64,000 bases of DNA. It comes from Trebonia sp963734665 (lineage in GTDB: Bacteria > Actinomycetota > Actinomycetes > Streptosporangiales > Streptosporangiaceae). Positions 33,554 through 43,010 of this stretch are shown here, piece after piece; within the stretch, counting starts at the first letter, position 1; each line of letters begins with the position of its first letter. The position numbers and the translations under genes were made by a program. The notes under the pieces are model-generated. The model had not been told where the DNA came from. It did not search any database and saw only the letters and a list, made by a program, of their open reading frames with translations. Location: positions 248,001 to 312,000 of the forward strand of contig CAVTIR010000008.1 in the NCBI GenBank assembly GCA_963734665.1, in the 5' to 3' direction.

Positions 33554-35662
33554 CTAGCTCTTGATGTGCCATAGATAGACGTGGCCACTGGCGGCGCCGA
33601 CGGCCAGGGTGCCACCCGGCCCGAACGCCACCGCGCTCACGCCTCCGGTCCCGTTACCGGGGCCGTGGAGGATGCCGGTGATCTTGTCGGTCGCGGTGTC
33701 CCACAGGTAGACGTCGCCACTGTCGTAGCCGACGGCCACGGTGGTGCCACCTGGCCCGAACGCCACCAAGGCACTGGCCTGGCTGTCGGCGGGAGGGGCG
33801 AGGGTGGCCATGGTCTGCTTGCTTGCGATGTCCCACAGATAGACGTCGCCGCTGGCGTAGCCGACGACCATGGTGGTGCCACCCGGCCCGAACGCCACCG
33901 AGCTCACGCCGTCGGTGCCGGCGAGGCCGGGAGGGCCGGTGAGGGTGGCGGTATTCGTGTTAGTCGCGGTATCCCACAGGTAGACGTCGCCTCCGCTGTA
34001 GCCGACGGCCAAGGTGCCACCCTGCCCGAACGCCACCAAGGTCACGCCAGCGCTGTCGGCGGGGCCGGTGAGGGTGGCTGTGGTCTGCTTAGTCGCGGTG
34101 TCCCAGAGGCAGACGTCGCCTCCGCTGTAGCCGACGGCCAAGACACCGCCAGGCCCGAACGCCACCGAGGTAACGCTTTGCCCGGACAGATCGACGGGGG
34201 TGGGGAGGGCGGCGGTGAGTGCGGCGGTCGGGGCCGCGGTATCCCACAAGTAGACGTTGCCGCCGTCGCCGACGGCCAGGGTGGTACCGCCTGGTCCGAA
34301 CGCCACCAAGCCCACGCCGTCGGTCGCCCCGCCGTGGTCGTGGAGGATGCTGAAGTTCTTGGTCGTGGTGTCCCACAGGTCGACATCGCCGTTGAACATG
34401 CCGACGGCCAGGGTGGTGGTGCCCGGCTTGAACGCCGCCGATTCCACGCTCTGGCTGCCGGCGGGGGCGGTGAGGGTGGCAGACGGACTGGCCAGCGTCG
34501 TGGCCGGGCTCTTGGCGGCTGTGGCGCCGGGGCTGGAGGCGAGCAACCAAGGGATGGCCACAGCGGCTACGAGGACCGCGCCCGCCAGCGCGATCACCAG
34601 GGGACGGCGCCGCGAGTGCCGGGCCAGCTTGCCGTCGCCCGGGTCTAGCCCAGACCGGGCATCCTGGCCGACAGCTACGGCCTGTGTGGTGCTGTGGTTC
34701 CTGTACAGGTCTGCCGTCGTGCCCGGTCCCGTAGCCGGGCTGGCTGGCTCGCGGGTCGCTGCGCCGGGGAAGGCGGGGATGTTGCCGGAGCCGTAAGGCA
34801 GCAGGCCGAACGCCTCCCGTAGCGTGTCGGTGAAGTCCTGGCAGGACGCGTACCGCTGCTCCGGCCTCTTGGCCAGGGCCCTGGCCATCACCCGGTCGGC
34901 CGTCACCGGCATGTCCGGCCGCCGCGCGGCCAGCGACGGCGGCGGCTCGGACACGTGCGCCAGCAGCACCGCCATCGGCAGGTCCCGCTGGTACGGCGCC
35001 CGCCCGGTCAGCAGCTCAAAGGCCACGCACGCCAGCGCGTACTGGTCAGCGCGCCCGTCCACGTCATGCCCCCGGACCTGCTCGGGCGCCGAATAACCCG
35101 GCGTGCCCAGGTAATTCCCCACCCCGGTCAGGCTCACCCCGGCCGCGGCGCCCTTGCTCAACCCAAAATCCGCCAGGTACACGTGATCGGGCCGTCCCGG
35201 CCGCTCATCGACCAGGATGTTGCCCGGCTTCACGTCCCGGTGCACCAGCCCAGCAGCGTGCGCGGCATCCAGCGCCGCCGCCACCGGAGACAGCAGCTCC
35301 AGTGCCCGCCCCGGTGGCAGCGGGCCCTCGCGCCGGAGCACCCCCCGCAAGTCAGTGCCCTCCACCAGCCGCATCGCGATGAACAGCACCCCGCCTGCCG
35401 CACCCGCCTCATACACCGGGATAACGTGCGGGTCATCAACCCTTGCCGCAGCGCGGGACTCCGCGACGAACCGGCGCCGGAACTCCTCGTCCTCGGTCCA
35501 CTCAGGCGCCATCACCTTCAGTGCGATCGACCGCCCAAGCCGCTCGTCACGGGCGCGGAACACCACAGCCATCCCGCCCGCCCCGATCCGGGACTCGATC
35601 CGGTACCCGGCCACCAGCGACCCCGCCCCGAAACCGCTCCGCACCAGGAAATCCTCGCTCAC
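33554..35662 (-). CDS. Membrane Ser/Thr protein kinase (PknB-type) with WD40-like repeats
   Basis: 702 residues. The kinase domain (about 20-285) has IGAGGMAVVF (Gly loop), Lys49 (IALKVM), HRDVKPGN (Asp143), DFG (Asp165) and GTPGYSAPEQ, all intact. A basic juxtamembrane region leads to one membrane helix (about 355-375), then an outside sensor half of seven WD40-like repeats, each ending GxVYLWDTAT or similar. The repeats are very alike at DNA level, showing recent expansion. Kinases with beta-propeller sensors are common in multicellular actinomycetes; the ligand is unknown. Monocistronic, convergent with fic. Confidence 0.93.
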   Translation of the reverse strand: MSEDFLVRSGFGAGSLVAGYRIESRIGAGGMAVVFRARDERLGRSIALKVMAPEWTEDEEFRRRFVAESRAAARVDDPHVIPVYEAGAAGGVLFIAMRLVEGTDLRGVLRREGPLPPGRALELLSPVAAALDAAHAAGLVHRDVKPGNILVDERPGRPDHVYLADFGLSKGAAAGVSLTGVGNYLGTPGYSAPEQVRGHDVDGRADQYALACVAFELLTGRAPYQRDLPMAVLLAHVSEPPPSLAARRPDMPVTADRVMARALAKRPEQRYASCQDFTDTLREAFGLLPYGSGNIPAFPGAATREPASPATGPGTTADLYRNHSTTQAVAVGQDARSGLDPGDGKLARHSRRRPLVIALAGAVLVAAVAIPWLLASSPGATAAKSPATTLASPSATLTAPAGSQSVESAAFKPGTTTLAVGMFNGDVDLWDTTTKNFSILHDHGGATDGVGLVAFGPGGTTLAVGDGGNVYLWDTAAPTAALTAALPTPVDLSGQSVTSVAFGPGGVLAVGYSGGDVCLWDTATKQTTATLTGPADSAGVTLVAFGQGGTLAVGYSGGDVYLWDTATNTNTATLTGPPGLAGTDGVSSVAFGPGGTTMVVGYASGDVYLWDIASKQTMATLAPPADSQASALVAFGPGGTTVAVGYDSGDVYLWDTATDKITGILHGPGNGTGGVSAVAFGPGGTLAVGAASGHVYLWHIKS

Positions 35663-35900
35663 CGCGCCTCCAGCGCCCGCCAGGTCCCGCAGAGCTTACC
35701 CATGAGGCGCTCCCGTCACAGGACAGATCACTGAAAATGCCAACAATCGAGGAGCATCCGATCGTGTGTGTAAGTGATCGTGGCGGGTTTCATCGGGTGG
35801 GGATCGTCCGCCGGCGTGCCAGCCCCGGTAGTCGAGGACGGCGGCCAGGGCCTCGCGGAGCCGCGGGCCGTTGCCCGCTTGCGGCAGGGGCTGACGGTCC

Positions 35901-36515
35901 TTAAACGCTGAGCCAGCGGTCGAGCTCGTCCAGAACGTTTTCGACGACCGGATGCAGCTCGTTGGCGATCTCTGCCTGGCTCTGGCCCTCGCGGGTGCGC
36001 TGGCCGGCCTCGCTGATGATGATCTGGAACACGCCGGCCAGCGCGATCCCCTGCAGCCTGGCGATCTCCGGGGCGACGGTCGTGGTGTCGCTGATAGCGG
36101 CGGCGAGGGCGGCGGCCTGGCGGTCGATCAGCTCCAGTGCCAGCCGGTGCACGGCCGGGCTGATGGCTGCCAGGTAGCCGAGCTCTCCGTGCCACATCTC
36201 CGGCGCGATGCCGCGGATCGCGTCGACGGACTCCAGGACGAAGTCGCGGATGGCGGCGGCCGGGGTGACGGCGGCCGGCCGGGAGCGGATCAGGTCGCAA
36301 AGCCGGTCCTGGACCTGCTCCTCGCGGTCGGTGACCAGCTGCTCCTTGGCCGGAAAGTAGTTATAGACGGTCTGCTCGGCGACCTCGGCCGCGCGTGCCA
36401 CGTCGGCGACGGCGACGTGTTCGTAGCCGCGCTCGGCGAACAGCCGGGCCGCGGTATCGGCGATGAGCCGACGGGTGCGCGCCTTCTTAACCTCGCGCAG
36501 TCCTGTGGTGGCCAT
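35901..36515 (-). CDS. TetR family transcriptional regulator
   Basis: 204 residues. HTH at about 15-60: LIADTAARLFAERGYEHVAV, ADVARAAEVAEQTVYNYFPAKEQL, the standard TetR pattern. The C-terminal ligand domain is helical and not subtype-specific (EIARLQGIALAGVFQIII). It is divergent from a truncated NAD-binding gene and a SnoaL-like gene, which it probably controls through the palindrome just upstream of its start. Confidence 0.9.
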   Translation of the reverse strand: MATTGLREVKKARTRRLIADTAARLFAERGYEHVAVADVARAAEVAEQTVYNYFPAKEQLVTDREEQVQDRLCDLIRSRPAAVTPAAAIRDFVLESVDAIRGIAPEMWHGELGYLAAISPAVHRLALELIDRQAAALAAAISDTTTVAPEIARLQGIALAGVFQIIISEAGQRTREGQSQAEIANELHPVVENVLDELDRWLSV

Positions 36516-36535
36516 TCCACCAGCCTAGAAGAGAA

Positions 36536-36551
36536 CTCTAAGTTTTGAGAG
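36536..36551. promoter_or_regulatory. Candidate TetR operator
   Basis: CTCT-A-AGTTTTG-AGAG, an imperfect palindrome in an AT-rich patch 20 bases upstream of the tetR start and about 130 bases before the divergent gene. Location and dyad fit a TetR auto-operator; unproven. Confidence 0.4.
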
Positions 36552-36677
36552 AACAACAAAAATTGAGCTGTCACTAACCTGCTCGCGCCCTCGCAGCCCC
36601 TGGCCGGAATAAGTCCGAGCGAGTAATGTTGTACTGAACCACAAGATTCGAGTCGACTACAAGGAGGAGGTTTCGCC

Positions 36678-36857
36678 ATGATCCTCGTCACTGCCGGGAA
36701 GGTGGGCGCGGAGGCAGCGCGCCTGCTCGCCGAGCGAGGAGGGCCCGTGCGGGTCCTGGTCCGCGATCCGGACAAGGCGGCGGCACTGGCGCAGGCAGGA
36801 GCAGAGGTCGCCGAGGGCGACCTGGAGGTCACCACACAACGAAAGGACTCCTCATGA
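36678..36857 (+). pseudogene. Truncated NmrA/NAD(P)-binding reductase (first ~52 codons)
   Basis: 59 codons from ATG 36678, behind a strong AAGGAGGAGG site. MILVTAGKVGAEAARLLAER and VRVLVRDPDKAAALAQAGAE, then VAEGDLE, are the first Rossmann unit of NmrA/SDR-a5-like proteins (the first Gly loop is shortened to TAGKVG). About 230 residues are missing; the frame runs into the leader of the next gene and stops overlapping its ATG. The strong ribosome site may now serve the downstream SnoaL gene by coupling. Confidence 0.7.
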
Positions 36858-37312
36858 CCATCCCGACCCAAGACACCAGCCGGACCGCGGGCCTGCTCGC
36901 GCTCATGAAGAAGGGCGACGACGCGTTCAACGCCCGCGACTTCGCGACCGTGGACACGGTCCACCACCCCGACATGATCGCCTACATCACCGGGCTCGCC
37001 GAACCGGTCTACGGAAAAGAAGCGCACGCCGCGGCGATGCAGCAGATGCTGCGCATCTTCCCCGACATGCACGTCTACAGCGACCCCTACCCGATCCAGT
37101 TCGGCAGCGGCGACTGGATCACCGTCATTACCAACGCCACCGGCACCTTCACCGGGGAGATGACCCTGCCCGACGGCACCGTGATCCCCCCGACAGGAAA
37201 GGCATTCGATGTCGAGTTCGGCCAGACCACCAAGTGGGACGGCGACCAGCTCATCGTCATCTCCGCCTTCTTTGACGCCGCCCTGCAGCGGCAGCAGATC
37301 GGCCTCGCCTAA
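36854..37312 (+). CDS. SnoaL-like ester cyclase / NTF2-fold protein
   Basis: 152 residues with the SnoaL/NTF2 cone fold pattern: LALMKKGDDAFNARDFATVD, HHPDMIAYI, AMQQMLRIFPDMHVYSDPYP, WITVITNATGTFTGEM and WDGDQLIVISAFFDAALQRQQIGLA. The family includes polyketide cyclases and many uncharacterised enzymes. No polyketide genes are nearby. It overlaps the truncated reductase stub by four bases and is divergent from tetR, so induction by a TetR ligand is likely. Confidence 0.85.
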   Translation: MTIPTQDTSRTAGLLALMKKGDDAFNARDFATVDTVHHPDMIAYITGLAEPVYGKEAHAAAMQQMLRIFPDMHVYSDPYPIQFGSGDWITVITNATGTFTGEMTLPDGTVIPPTGKAFDVEFGQTTKWDGDQLIVISAFFDAALQRQQIGLA

Positions 37313-37342
37313 TAGCGAAGAACGCCAACCGCGCAACTGTGC

Positions 37343-38083
37343 TCACACCGTTACCACCCCAGTTGTCTCTGGCGAGGCAAGTGCCGGGCTGGCGAGTGCG
37401 GCGCGCAACTGGTCGTAGGTGGGTGCCAGTTCGCGGAGCGCCGCGGCGGCCCGCGGGAAGTCCCGGACCACCATCGGGTACTGCATCGAGCCCACCAGCC
37501 GCGCCTGCCGCGCCGCGATGTCTGCCGCGCGGGGGAAGCCGGCCAGCAGCAGGCAGTCCGCGGTGTCGCTGAGCATGCGCGCGCCGGCCCGGATCGCGAA
37601 GTAGATCAGGTGTTCGCGCAGGCCGCCGTCGGCCCCGGCCTCGATCATCTCGGCGACCCGTTCGGCGGCCTCGCCGTTGCCGAGGCTGCCGGGCGGCATG
37701 TCCACCTCGGCGCGCATGGACAGCCGCTCGATCGCGGTGGGGATGATCGACCGGATCGCGTCGGCGTCCGCAACGTCCGCGACCTTCGCGAAGCCGGTAC
37801 GCATCGTGTACGGCTCGCCGTAGTTGACGGTCTCCGCGAGCCAGGCCGTCAGGAAGTCGCCGACCGGCACGCAGGCGTACGGGTAGCCCTGCGGGTCGTG
37901 CACGAGTACCCGTTCGTCGTCAACGTCGAGGACGACGACGTAGTGATCGGCGCCGATCGGCCCGGTCATCTCGGGCTGGTGGCGCAGATGGCCCATCTCC
38001 AGCGGGCCGGCCCACACCGGCCCCTTCCTGGCCGCCGCGGCGAGGCGGCCGAGCGCTTCCCGGGCGTCCCCGCCCTTGGACAC
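37343..38083 (-). pseudogene. BtrH-N/C39-like protein lacking its N-terminus
   Basis: The recognisable part begins at about GGDAREALGRLAAAARKGPV and continues through PIGADHYVVVLDVDDERVLV and HDPQGYPYACVP, the second half of a butirosin-H-like/C39-like papain fold with its HYVVV His and D-P-G segment. A DUF4872-type helical domain follows (DFLTAWLAE to the C-terminus). The first ~100 residues, including the expected catalytic Cys, are absent: the upstream frame to 38203 is unrelated. It sits where JetD would be expected, directly after the type II jetC stop. Confidence 0.55.
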
Positions 38084-38216
38084 GGTCGAGGTCCTGCAGA
38101 TCCGGGGCAGCCAGCTCGACCTGATGACCACGCTCCGGCCGGTGGCCTGACAGGGCACCTCACTCCAAACGAGCTGCACCCTGATGAATTTTGCTCCTGA
38201 CACCCGCCTGGGGTGG

Positions 38217-41200
38217 TCAGTCTTCGTCGTCCTCGGGGCTGGACGGATCTGGGTCCAGGGCGGGCACGTAAAGGGTTGCGTCCGTGCCCAGGGGCGTGTG
38301 CCTGGTGGGGCGGAAGCCCAGGAGTTCCGTGACCAGGGCCTCGTTGTCCTTGAAGCCCGCTGACGCGTCGATCAGCTGCCCGCCGTCCCACAAGAGCAAG
38401 AGAGCGCTTGTGGTCCTGGTGACCTTGTCGTGGTAGAGGTCGTAGTGGGCGATCATCGGGACCGTGGCCGTGGTGACCCACAGGTCGTGGCCGGTCATGA
38501 ACAGGTCAAGGTCGAACTTGACCGCCAGGCCGAACAGGTCCGGCTTGTAGCGTTCGTCGATGCCGACGAACGCCTCGTCCAAAGCAATGAGCCGCGGGCA
38601 GTCGGGCTTCGCGCTGCAGTACAGGGCGTTCGCGGCCGCGAACAGCGGCAGGTGGATCGCCGCGGACTTCTCACCGCCCGACATCACCGAGTGCCTGGCC
38701 CTTGTCAGGCGCTGCTCGCCCTCGCCCGGGGTGATCAGGACCAGCTCGAACTCATGCCAGCTGCGGTAGTCCAGCACGGCACCCAGGGCCTCGCGGTAGG
38801 TCGCCCTCGGGTGGGCGGCACGGTACCCCCGGATCATGTCCCTGATGAGGCCTCTCAGCTCGGCGAGGCGCTCCGGGCCCGGCTGGTCGCGCTCGAGGAG
38901 CCTTGACGCTGCCCGCCGGGCGTCGGTCATCGTCTCTCTCACACCCTGAGCTGCGGATGCAAATTTGGGAACTAGATTGTCGGTCTTGTCGGACTGCGCC
39001 CAGCGGATGCCGATGGAGATGCCGCTCGACATCGGCTTGGCGCGGGTGTCGGCGTTCATGTTCCTGGTCAGGTCCCGTGCTGCGACGACCCGCGTGTGGA
39101 TCTGGCTCGCCAGGGCGGCGAGGAGCTCATCCTCCAGGACCTTGCGCTCCCGGTCCTCCAGGAGGATGCCCTGGTCCTTGGCTCGCTCGTCGATCCTGCG
39201 CGCGAACACCGACACCGGCTTGCGGCCCTCGTCGTCGATGACGTGGACGGTGACGACCGCGCCCGGCTCCCAGTCGACGCGGTAGTCCTCTTCGCAGGCG
39301 GCCAGGGCGTCGGTGAAGTCCTTGAGCGCGACCGACATGCGGTCCTGGGTGTTCTTCAGGGTGCCTTCTGTGACCTGGCGGCCGCCTCGGGTGGCTTGGG
39401 TAAATGCGTCGATTAGCTCGACGACGCCCTCGGGGAGGGTGTGCTTGACTTCTGTCACCGGGTCTACCGGGGTTTCGTCCTCGCTGGCTGTTAGGCGTGC
39501 GGCCAGGGTGTCGCTCGCTGTTTCGCGAGTCGGCCAGACGGTGCTTTCCGGCCACGGCGTCGCGGCGCCGACGCCGACGAGGGGGCGCAGGTCGGGGCGG
39601 GTGAATTCACCGAACTGGCTGGCCTGCTCGTAGAGGTTGCCGATGGCGTCGGCGAGGGCCTGGCGCTCGTTGCTCACGTCGCGGTCGGCGGCCGTGACGT
39701 TGTCGTGCTCGCGGCGGGCCATCGCGTCGTGCTCGCCGTACTGGCCTTGCGCTCCGCTGAGTGCACGCTCGGTCTCGCGGATCTGCGCGAGGACCTGCTG
39801 GACGTCCTGATGGAGGGCTTCCTCCAGGGTGCGGAACTCTTCTTCTAGCGCGGCCTGGAGGCGCTCGGCTTCTGCTGCCGCGTTTTCTGCCTCCTGGTGT
39901 TCCTCGCGCTGGCGCTGCAGTGACTCAGTGCGTTCTTCGAGGTCCTCTTGGGCTCTGGCCAGGGTGACGCGCTCGCCGTGCAGGGCGACGGCCGCGTTCT
40001 CGAACTCGGCGGCGGCCCTGGCGATCGCGTCAACCTCGTCTTCCTGGGTTGGCATGCGGCGCTCGGCGGCCCTGTGGCGGAGCTGGCGGGTCGCGGCGTC
40101 GGCCTCGGCGATGGCCTCGTCTACCTGCTTTCTCGTGCTGGCGACCTCGGTACGGGCGTGCGCGAGGAGGGCCGCCTGCCTGCCTGCCTGCTCGGCTTCC
40201 CTGGCGATGGTCCCGGTGTCGGGCAGCTCGCGGCGGGCGCTGCGGAAGTCCTGGAGCAGATCGCGAGCCCTGTTCCTGTCGGCTTCCGTGTCGTGCGCTT
40301 GGATCTGCGCCCGCGCGATGTTCCGGTCTTGTTCCTCCAGGCGTTCGAGGCGGCGGGCGGCGCGGTTGGTCGCGCCGATGTACTCGGGTTTCACCTTGGG
40401 GCGGGCGCCGACGTGGACGCCGTAGCTGAACTGGGCCTTTGTCGAGATGACAGGGATGGCCTCGTCCTTTGCTCCCTGCGGCGGCCTTGCGGCGGCGCGC
40501 GCCGGCGCGTCGCCGAACACGTAGTCGAGGCCGCGGAGCGCCCGCTGGTCCCCGGGCTGGCTTTGATCCGCTCTCGTGAAGGCGAACGCGCCGTCGAGGC
40601 TCGGGCGGAGCGCCCGCCGTGCCCTGGGCTGATTCGGGTCCCTCGGCTGAACTGGATACCTGGACTGATTCGTTGCCGCGGGGCGGGCCGGAATGTCAGA
40701 CCCCGCTGCCATGATGTCCTCAGCGAGGGTGATTGAGCGGAGCACGGCGACGATGACGTCGGACGGCACGTGCTCCTGATCTTCGGCGACCAGGACGTCG
40801 GCGAGGGTCTTACCTGTTCTCTGGGCGGTGACCTGGGCACTGTTGGTCTGGGCACTGGCGACGGGGACCATGGGGACGAGATAGCCGTCGGCTTCGGCGG
40901 CCTGTAGTGCGGTGGCGGTCAGCGCCGGGTCTGGGTGCACCCAGGCCGTGAGCAGGCCCGCGCCGTACAGGGCACCCTCGATCGCGGCGGCGGCGTCGTC
41001 CGGGACGTCGGGGGCGAACCGGACGAGCTGCCAGAGCGGGGCACCGGGGCGATCGTCGCGGCTGGCTGGGCGCAGGTCAGTCGACGGGGGCGCGTCGTCC
41101 CGCTCGGCCGCGATGGCGTCGCGCTCTTCCCGTAGGTCCGCCAGGCGCCGGCGGGCCTCGGTGAGGGCGGCGTCCAGGCTGGTCCTGACGGCGATCGTCG

Positions 41201-43010
41201 CGGCCTGCCGGTCGGAGACACAGCCGTCGTAGATCTCCGACAGGCTGGCTGCGCCTGGCTCGCCGATCCGGTCAAGCGCCGCCGCGATGGTGGCCGCGTC
41301 ATCGCTGGTGATGACGTGGCCCGGAAAGTTGACAGCCGCGACAGTGAGGGAGGGTGCCCCTGGGGATGTCGGCGGGGGCTCGGGGGCAGCCCAGTGGGCG
41401 GTCCAAAGGCTGAGGGACTCGGCGGCCGCCTGGCGGGCCCCGGCTAGGCGGGCGGCGGCAGCTTCGGTCTCTTGCTGCTGCCGCTCGTGGATCGCAGCTT
41501 TACGGGCCAGCTCCTGGTCGGCGTACGCACGCTTCGCGCGGGCGTCGCGGATGGCGTTCAGGAGCCGGCGGATCTCGCCGATGTCGTCCCGGCGGGCCGC
41601 CACGCGGGCGCGGGCGGTCGTGAGCAGGTCGTCGTCTGGGTCACCCGCGGTTCCCAGAGCACCCGTGGTTCCCGGATCAATTGCGCCGAAGCCGTCGTCG
41701 GCGATCCCGGAGCGCTGCGCGGCGTCGGCCAGAGCGGCAGCGTGCCTGGCGGCGGCGGCGCGGGAGTCGGCGGCGCGGCGGGAGAGTTTGGCCACCTCTT
41801 CCGCCAGGCCGGCGACGCGGCGCCGGCCGGAGTCGACGCCGGCGCGCTGGCGGGCGACCTCGGCGGCACGGGCGGTGAGGTTGCGGCGCTTGTCCTCGAT
41901 GCGGCCCTGGGCCTTGTACTCCTCGGAGTTCCGCAGGCCTTCGAGGCGGCCCTGGAGGCGCTCGCCCTCGGTCCTGCTTGCCTCGCGGTGGGCCTCGGCG
42001 GCGCGCTCGGCGGCGGCGGCGCGGCGGCGGGCAGCGGCGGCCGCGTTGAGGCGCTCGGCGTGGTCGGCCGCGGCGTCGGACCTGGCCTGCACGCGGTCCA
42101 GGGCGAACCTGACATGCGAACGGAGGTAGGCCTCGTAATGGGCACGGAATTCGGCGACGGCCGCGTTGGCCGTCATCAGGTCGTCGAAGAGCTTCTGCAC
42201 GGCCGCGAGGTTCTCGAAGTCGCGGGCGGCCTGCTGGACCAGGTCCTCGTCCACCGGGGACAGGCCGGCGGTCAGCGTGTCCGACACCTTGGCCGGGTCT
42301 AGGTCCTTGGCGAGGAGTGGGCGCCGCAGGGCGAGGAGCAGGTCGAGGAGCTGGGCGTACCGCTCGCGGCCGAGGCCGAACAGGCGGTGGTCGACCAGGT
42401 CCCGGTACTCGGTCGCGGTCCGCCGCCAGGCGTCAGGCTCGAGGACGGCGCGGAGCTGGCGCTCGGTCAGCGGGCGTGAGTCGGCGGACAGCAGGCCGAA
42501 CTCGACGCCAAGGCGCTTGCCGGTGACAAAGAACGACATCCGCACGCCGTCGGAGTTCCGGTGCGCCCGCATGCCGATGATGAGCGTGACCGTCTCGGGA
42601 CGGGGGTGCGGCGAGTCTCCCCCCGGGAGACGCTCTTCGTTGGTGCTAGCGGGCCTGATAAATTCGTGGTTTTTGCGATCAGGCCCGCCAGCACCAACAT
42701 CGGGGGGTACGGGGGGTCGTCCCTCCGGGAGACGGCAGTACTCCATCCAGACGTAGCCGTACTCCGACTCCTGGCCCCGGTAGAGCAGGTTGGACTTCAT
42801 CGTCCGGTTCTCGCCGGAGAACGGGTCGAGGCGGCGGGAGTCCGCCACGCCGTCGAGGACGAACGGGAAGAGGACCTCCAGGGCCTTGGTCTTGCCCGAG
42901 CCGTTGTGGCCGCGCAGCGCGAGGCGACCGTCCGCGAACGCCCACTCGTCGTCCACGTAGTCCCACACGTTGATCACGCCGGCCCGGGACGGCTTGAACC
43001 GCTCACCCAT
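38217..43010 (-). CDS. jetC: Wadjet type II JetC, SMC-like ATPase (TIGR02680)
   Basis: About 1,597 residues from ATG 43010 (a GTG at 43013 is also possible). N-terminus: RAGVINVWDYVDDEWAFADG and Walker A LRGHNGSGKTKAL, the family signature. Very long coiled coils occupy the middle (about 270-450, 900-1150). C-terminus: ABC signature MSGGEKSAAIHLPLFAAANA, Walker B PRLIALDEAFVGID and a switch His in FMTGHDLW. It forms the loop-extruding motor that senses small circular DNA. The start overlaps the jetB stop. A 34-codon insertion (42623-42734) lies in the N-terminal ATPase lobe, in frame. No jetD follows. Confidence 0.93.
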   Translation of the reverse strand: MGERFKPSRAGVINVWDYVDDEWAFADGRLALRGHNGSGKTKALEVLFPFVLDGVADSRRLDPFSGENRTMKSNLLYRGQESEYGYVWMEYCRLPEGRPPVPPDVGAGGPDRKNHEFIRPASTNEERLPGGDSPHPRPETVTLIIGMRAHRNSDGVRMSFFVTGKRLGVEFGLLSADSRPLTERQLRAVLEPDAWRRTATEYRDLVDHRLFGLGRERYAQLLDLLLALRRPLLAKDLDPAKVSDTLTAGLSPVDEDLVQQAARDFENLAAVQKLFDDLMTANAAVAEFRAHYEAYLRSHVRFALDRVQARSDAAADHAERLNAAAAARRRAAAAERAAEAHREASRTEGERLQGRLEGLRNSEEYKAQGRIEDKRRNLTARAAEVARQRAGVDSGRRRVAGLAEEVAKLSRRAADSRAAAARHAAALADAAQRSGIADDGFGAIDPGTTGALGTAGDPDDDLLTTARARVAARRDDIGEIRRLLNAIRDARAKRAYADQELARKAAIHERQQQETEAAAARLAGARQAAAESLSLWTAHWAAPEPPPTSPGAPSLTVAAVNFPGHVITSDDAATIAAALDRIGEPGAASLSEIYDGCVSDRQAATIAVRTSLDAALTEARRRLADLREERDAIAAERDDAPPSTDLRPASRDDRPGAPLWQLVRFAPDVPDDAAAAIEGALYGAGLLTAWVHPDPALTATALQAAEADGYLVPMVPVASAQTNSAQVTAQRTGKTLADVLVAEDQEHVPSDVIVAVLRSITLAEDIMAAGSDIPARPAATNQSRYPVQPRDPNQPRARRALRPSLDGAFAFTRADQSQPGDQRALRGLDYVFGDAPARAAARPPQGAKDEAIPVISTKAQFSYGVHVGARPKVKPEYIGATNRAARRLERLEEQDRNIARAQIQAHDTEADRNRARDLLQDFRSARRELPDTGTIAREAEQAGRQAALLAHARTEVASTRKQVDEAIAEADAATRQLRHRAAERRMPTQEDEVDAIARAAAEFENAAVALHGERVTLARAQEDLEERTESLQRQREEHQEAENAAAEAERLQAALEEEFRTLEEALHQDVQQVLAQIRETERALSGAQGQYGEHDAMARREHDNVTAADRDVSNERQALADAIGNLYEQASQFGEFTRPDLRPLVGVGAATPWPESTVWPTRETASDTLAARLTASEDETPVDPVTEVKHTLPEGVVELIDAFTQATRGGRQVTEGTLKNTQDRMSVALKDFTDALAACEEDYRVDWEPGAVVTVHVIDDEGRKPVSVFARRIDERAKDQGILLEDRERKVLEDELLAALASQIHTRVVAARDLTRNMNADTRAKPMSSGISIGIRWAQSDKTDNLVPKFASAAQGVRETMTDARRAASRLLERDQPGPERLAELRGLIRDMIRGYRAAHPRATYREALGAVLDYRSWHEFELVLITPGEGEQRLTRARHSVMSGGEKSAAIHLPLFAAANALYCSAKPDCPRLIALDEAFVGIDERYKPDLFGLAVKFDLDLFMTGHDLWVTTATVPMIAHYDLYHDKVTRTTSALLLLWDGGQLIDASAGFKDNEALVTELLGFRPTRHTPLGTDATLYVPALDPDPSSPEDDED
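42623..42734. mobile_element. 102-bp palindromic in-frame insertion inside jetC, flanked by 10-bp direct repeats
   Basis: CCGGGAGACG occurs at 42623-42632 and again at 42725-42734, exactly 102 bp (34 codons) apart. Between them, 42639-42658 and 42679-42698 are 20-base inverted arms with one mismatch around a 20-base AT-richer loop. Removing one unit restores a smooth family-like junction (EYCRLP then GGDSPHPRPE). The layout is that of a small palindromic element with a target duplication that stays in frame. Confidence 0.65.
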
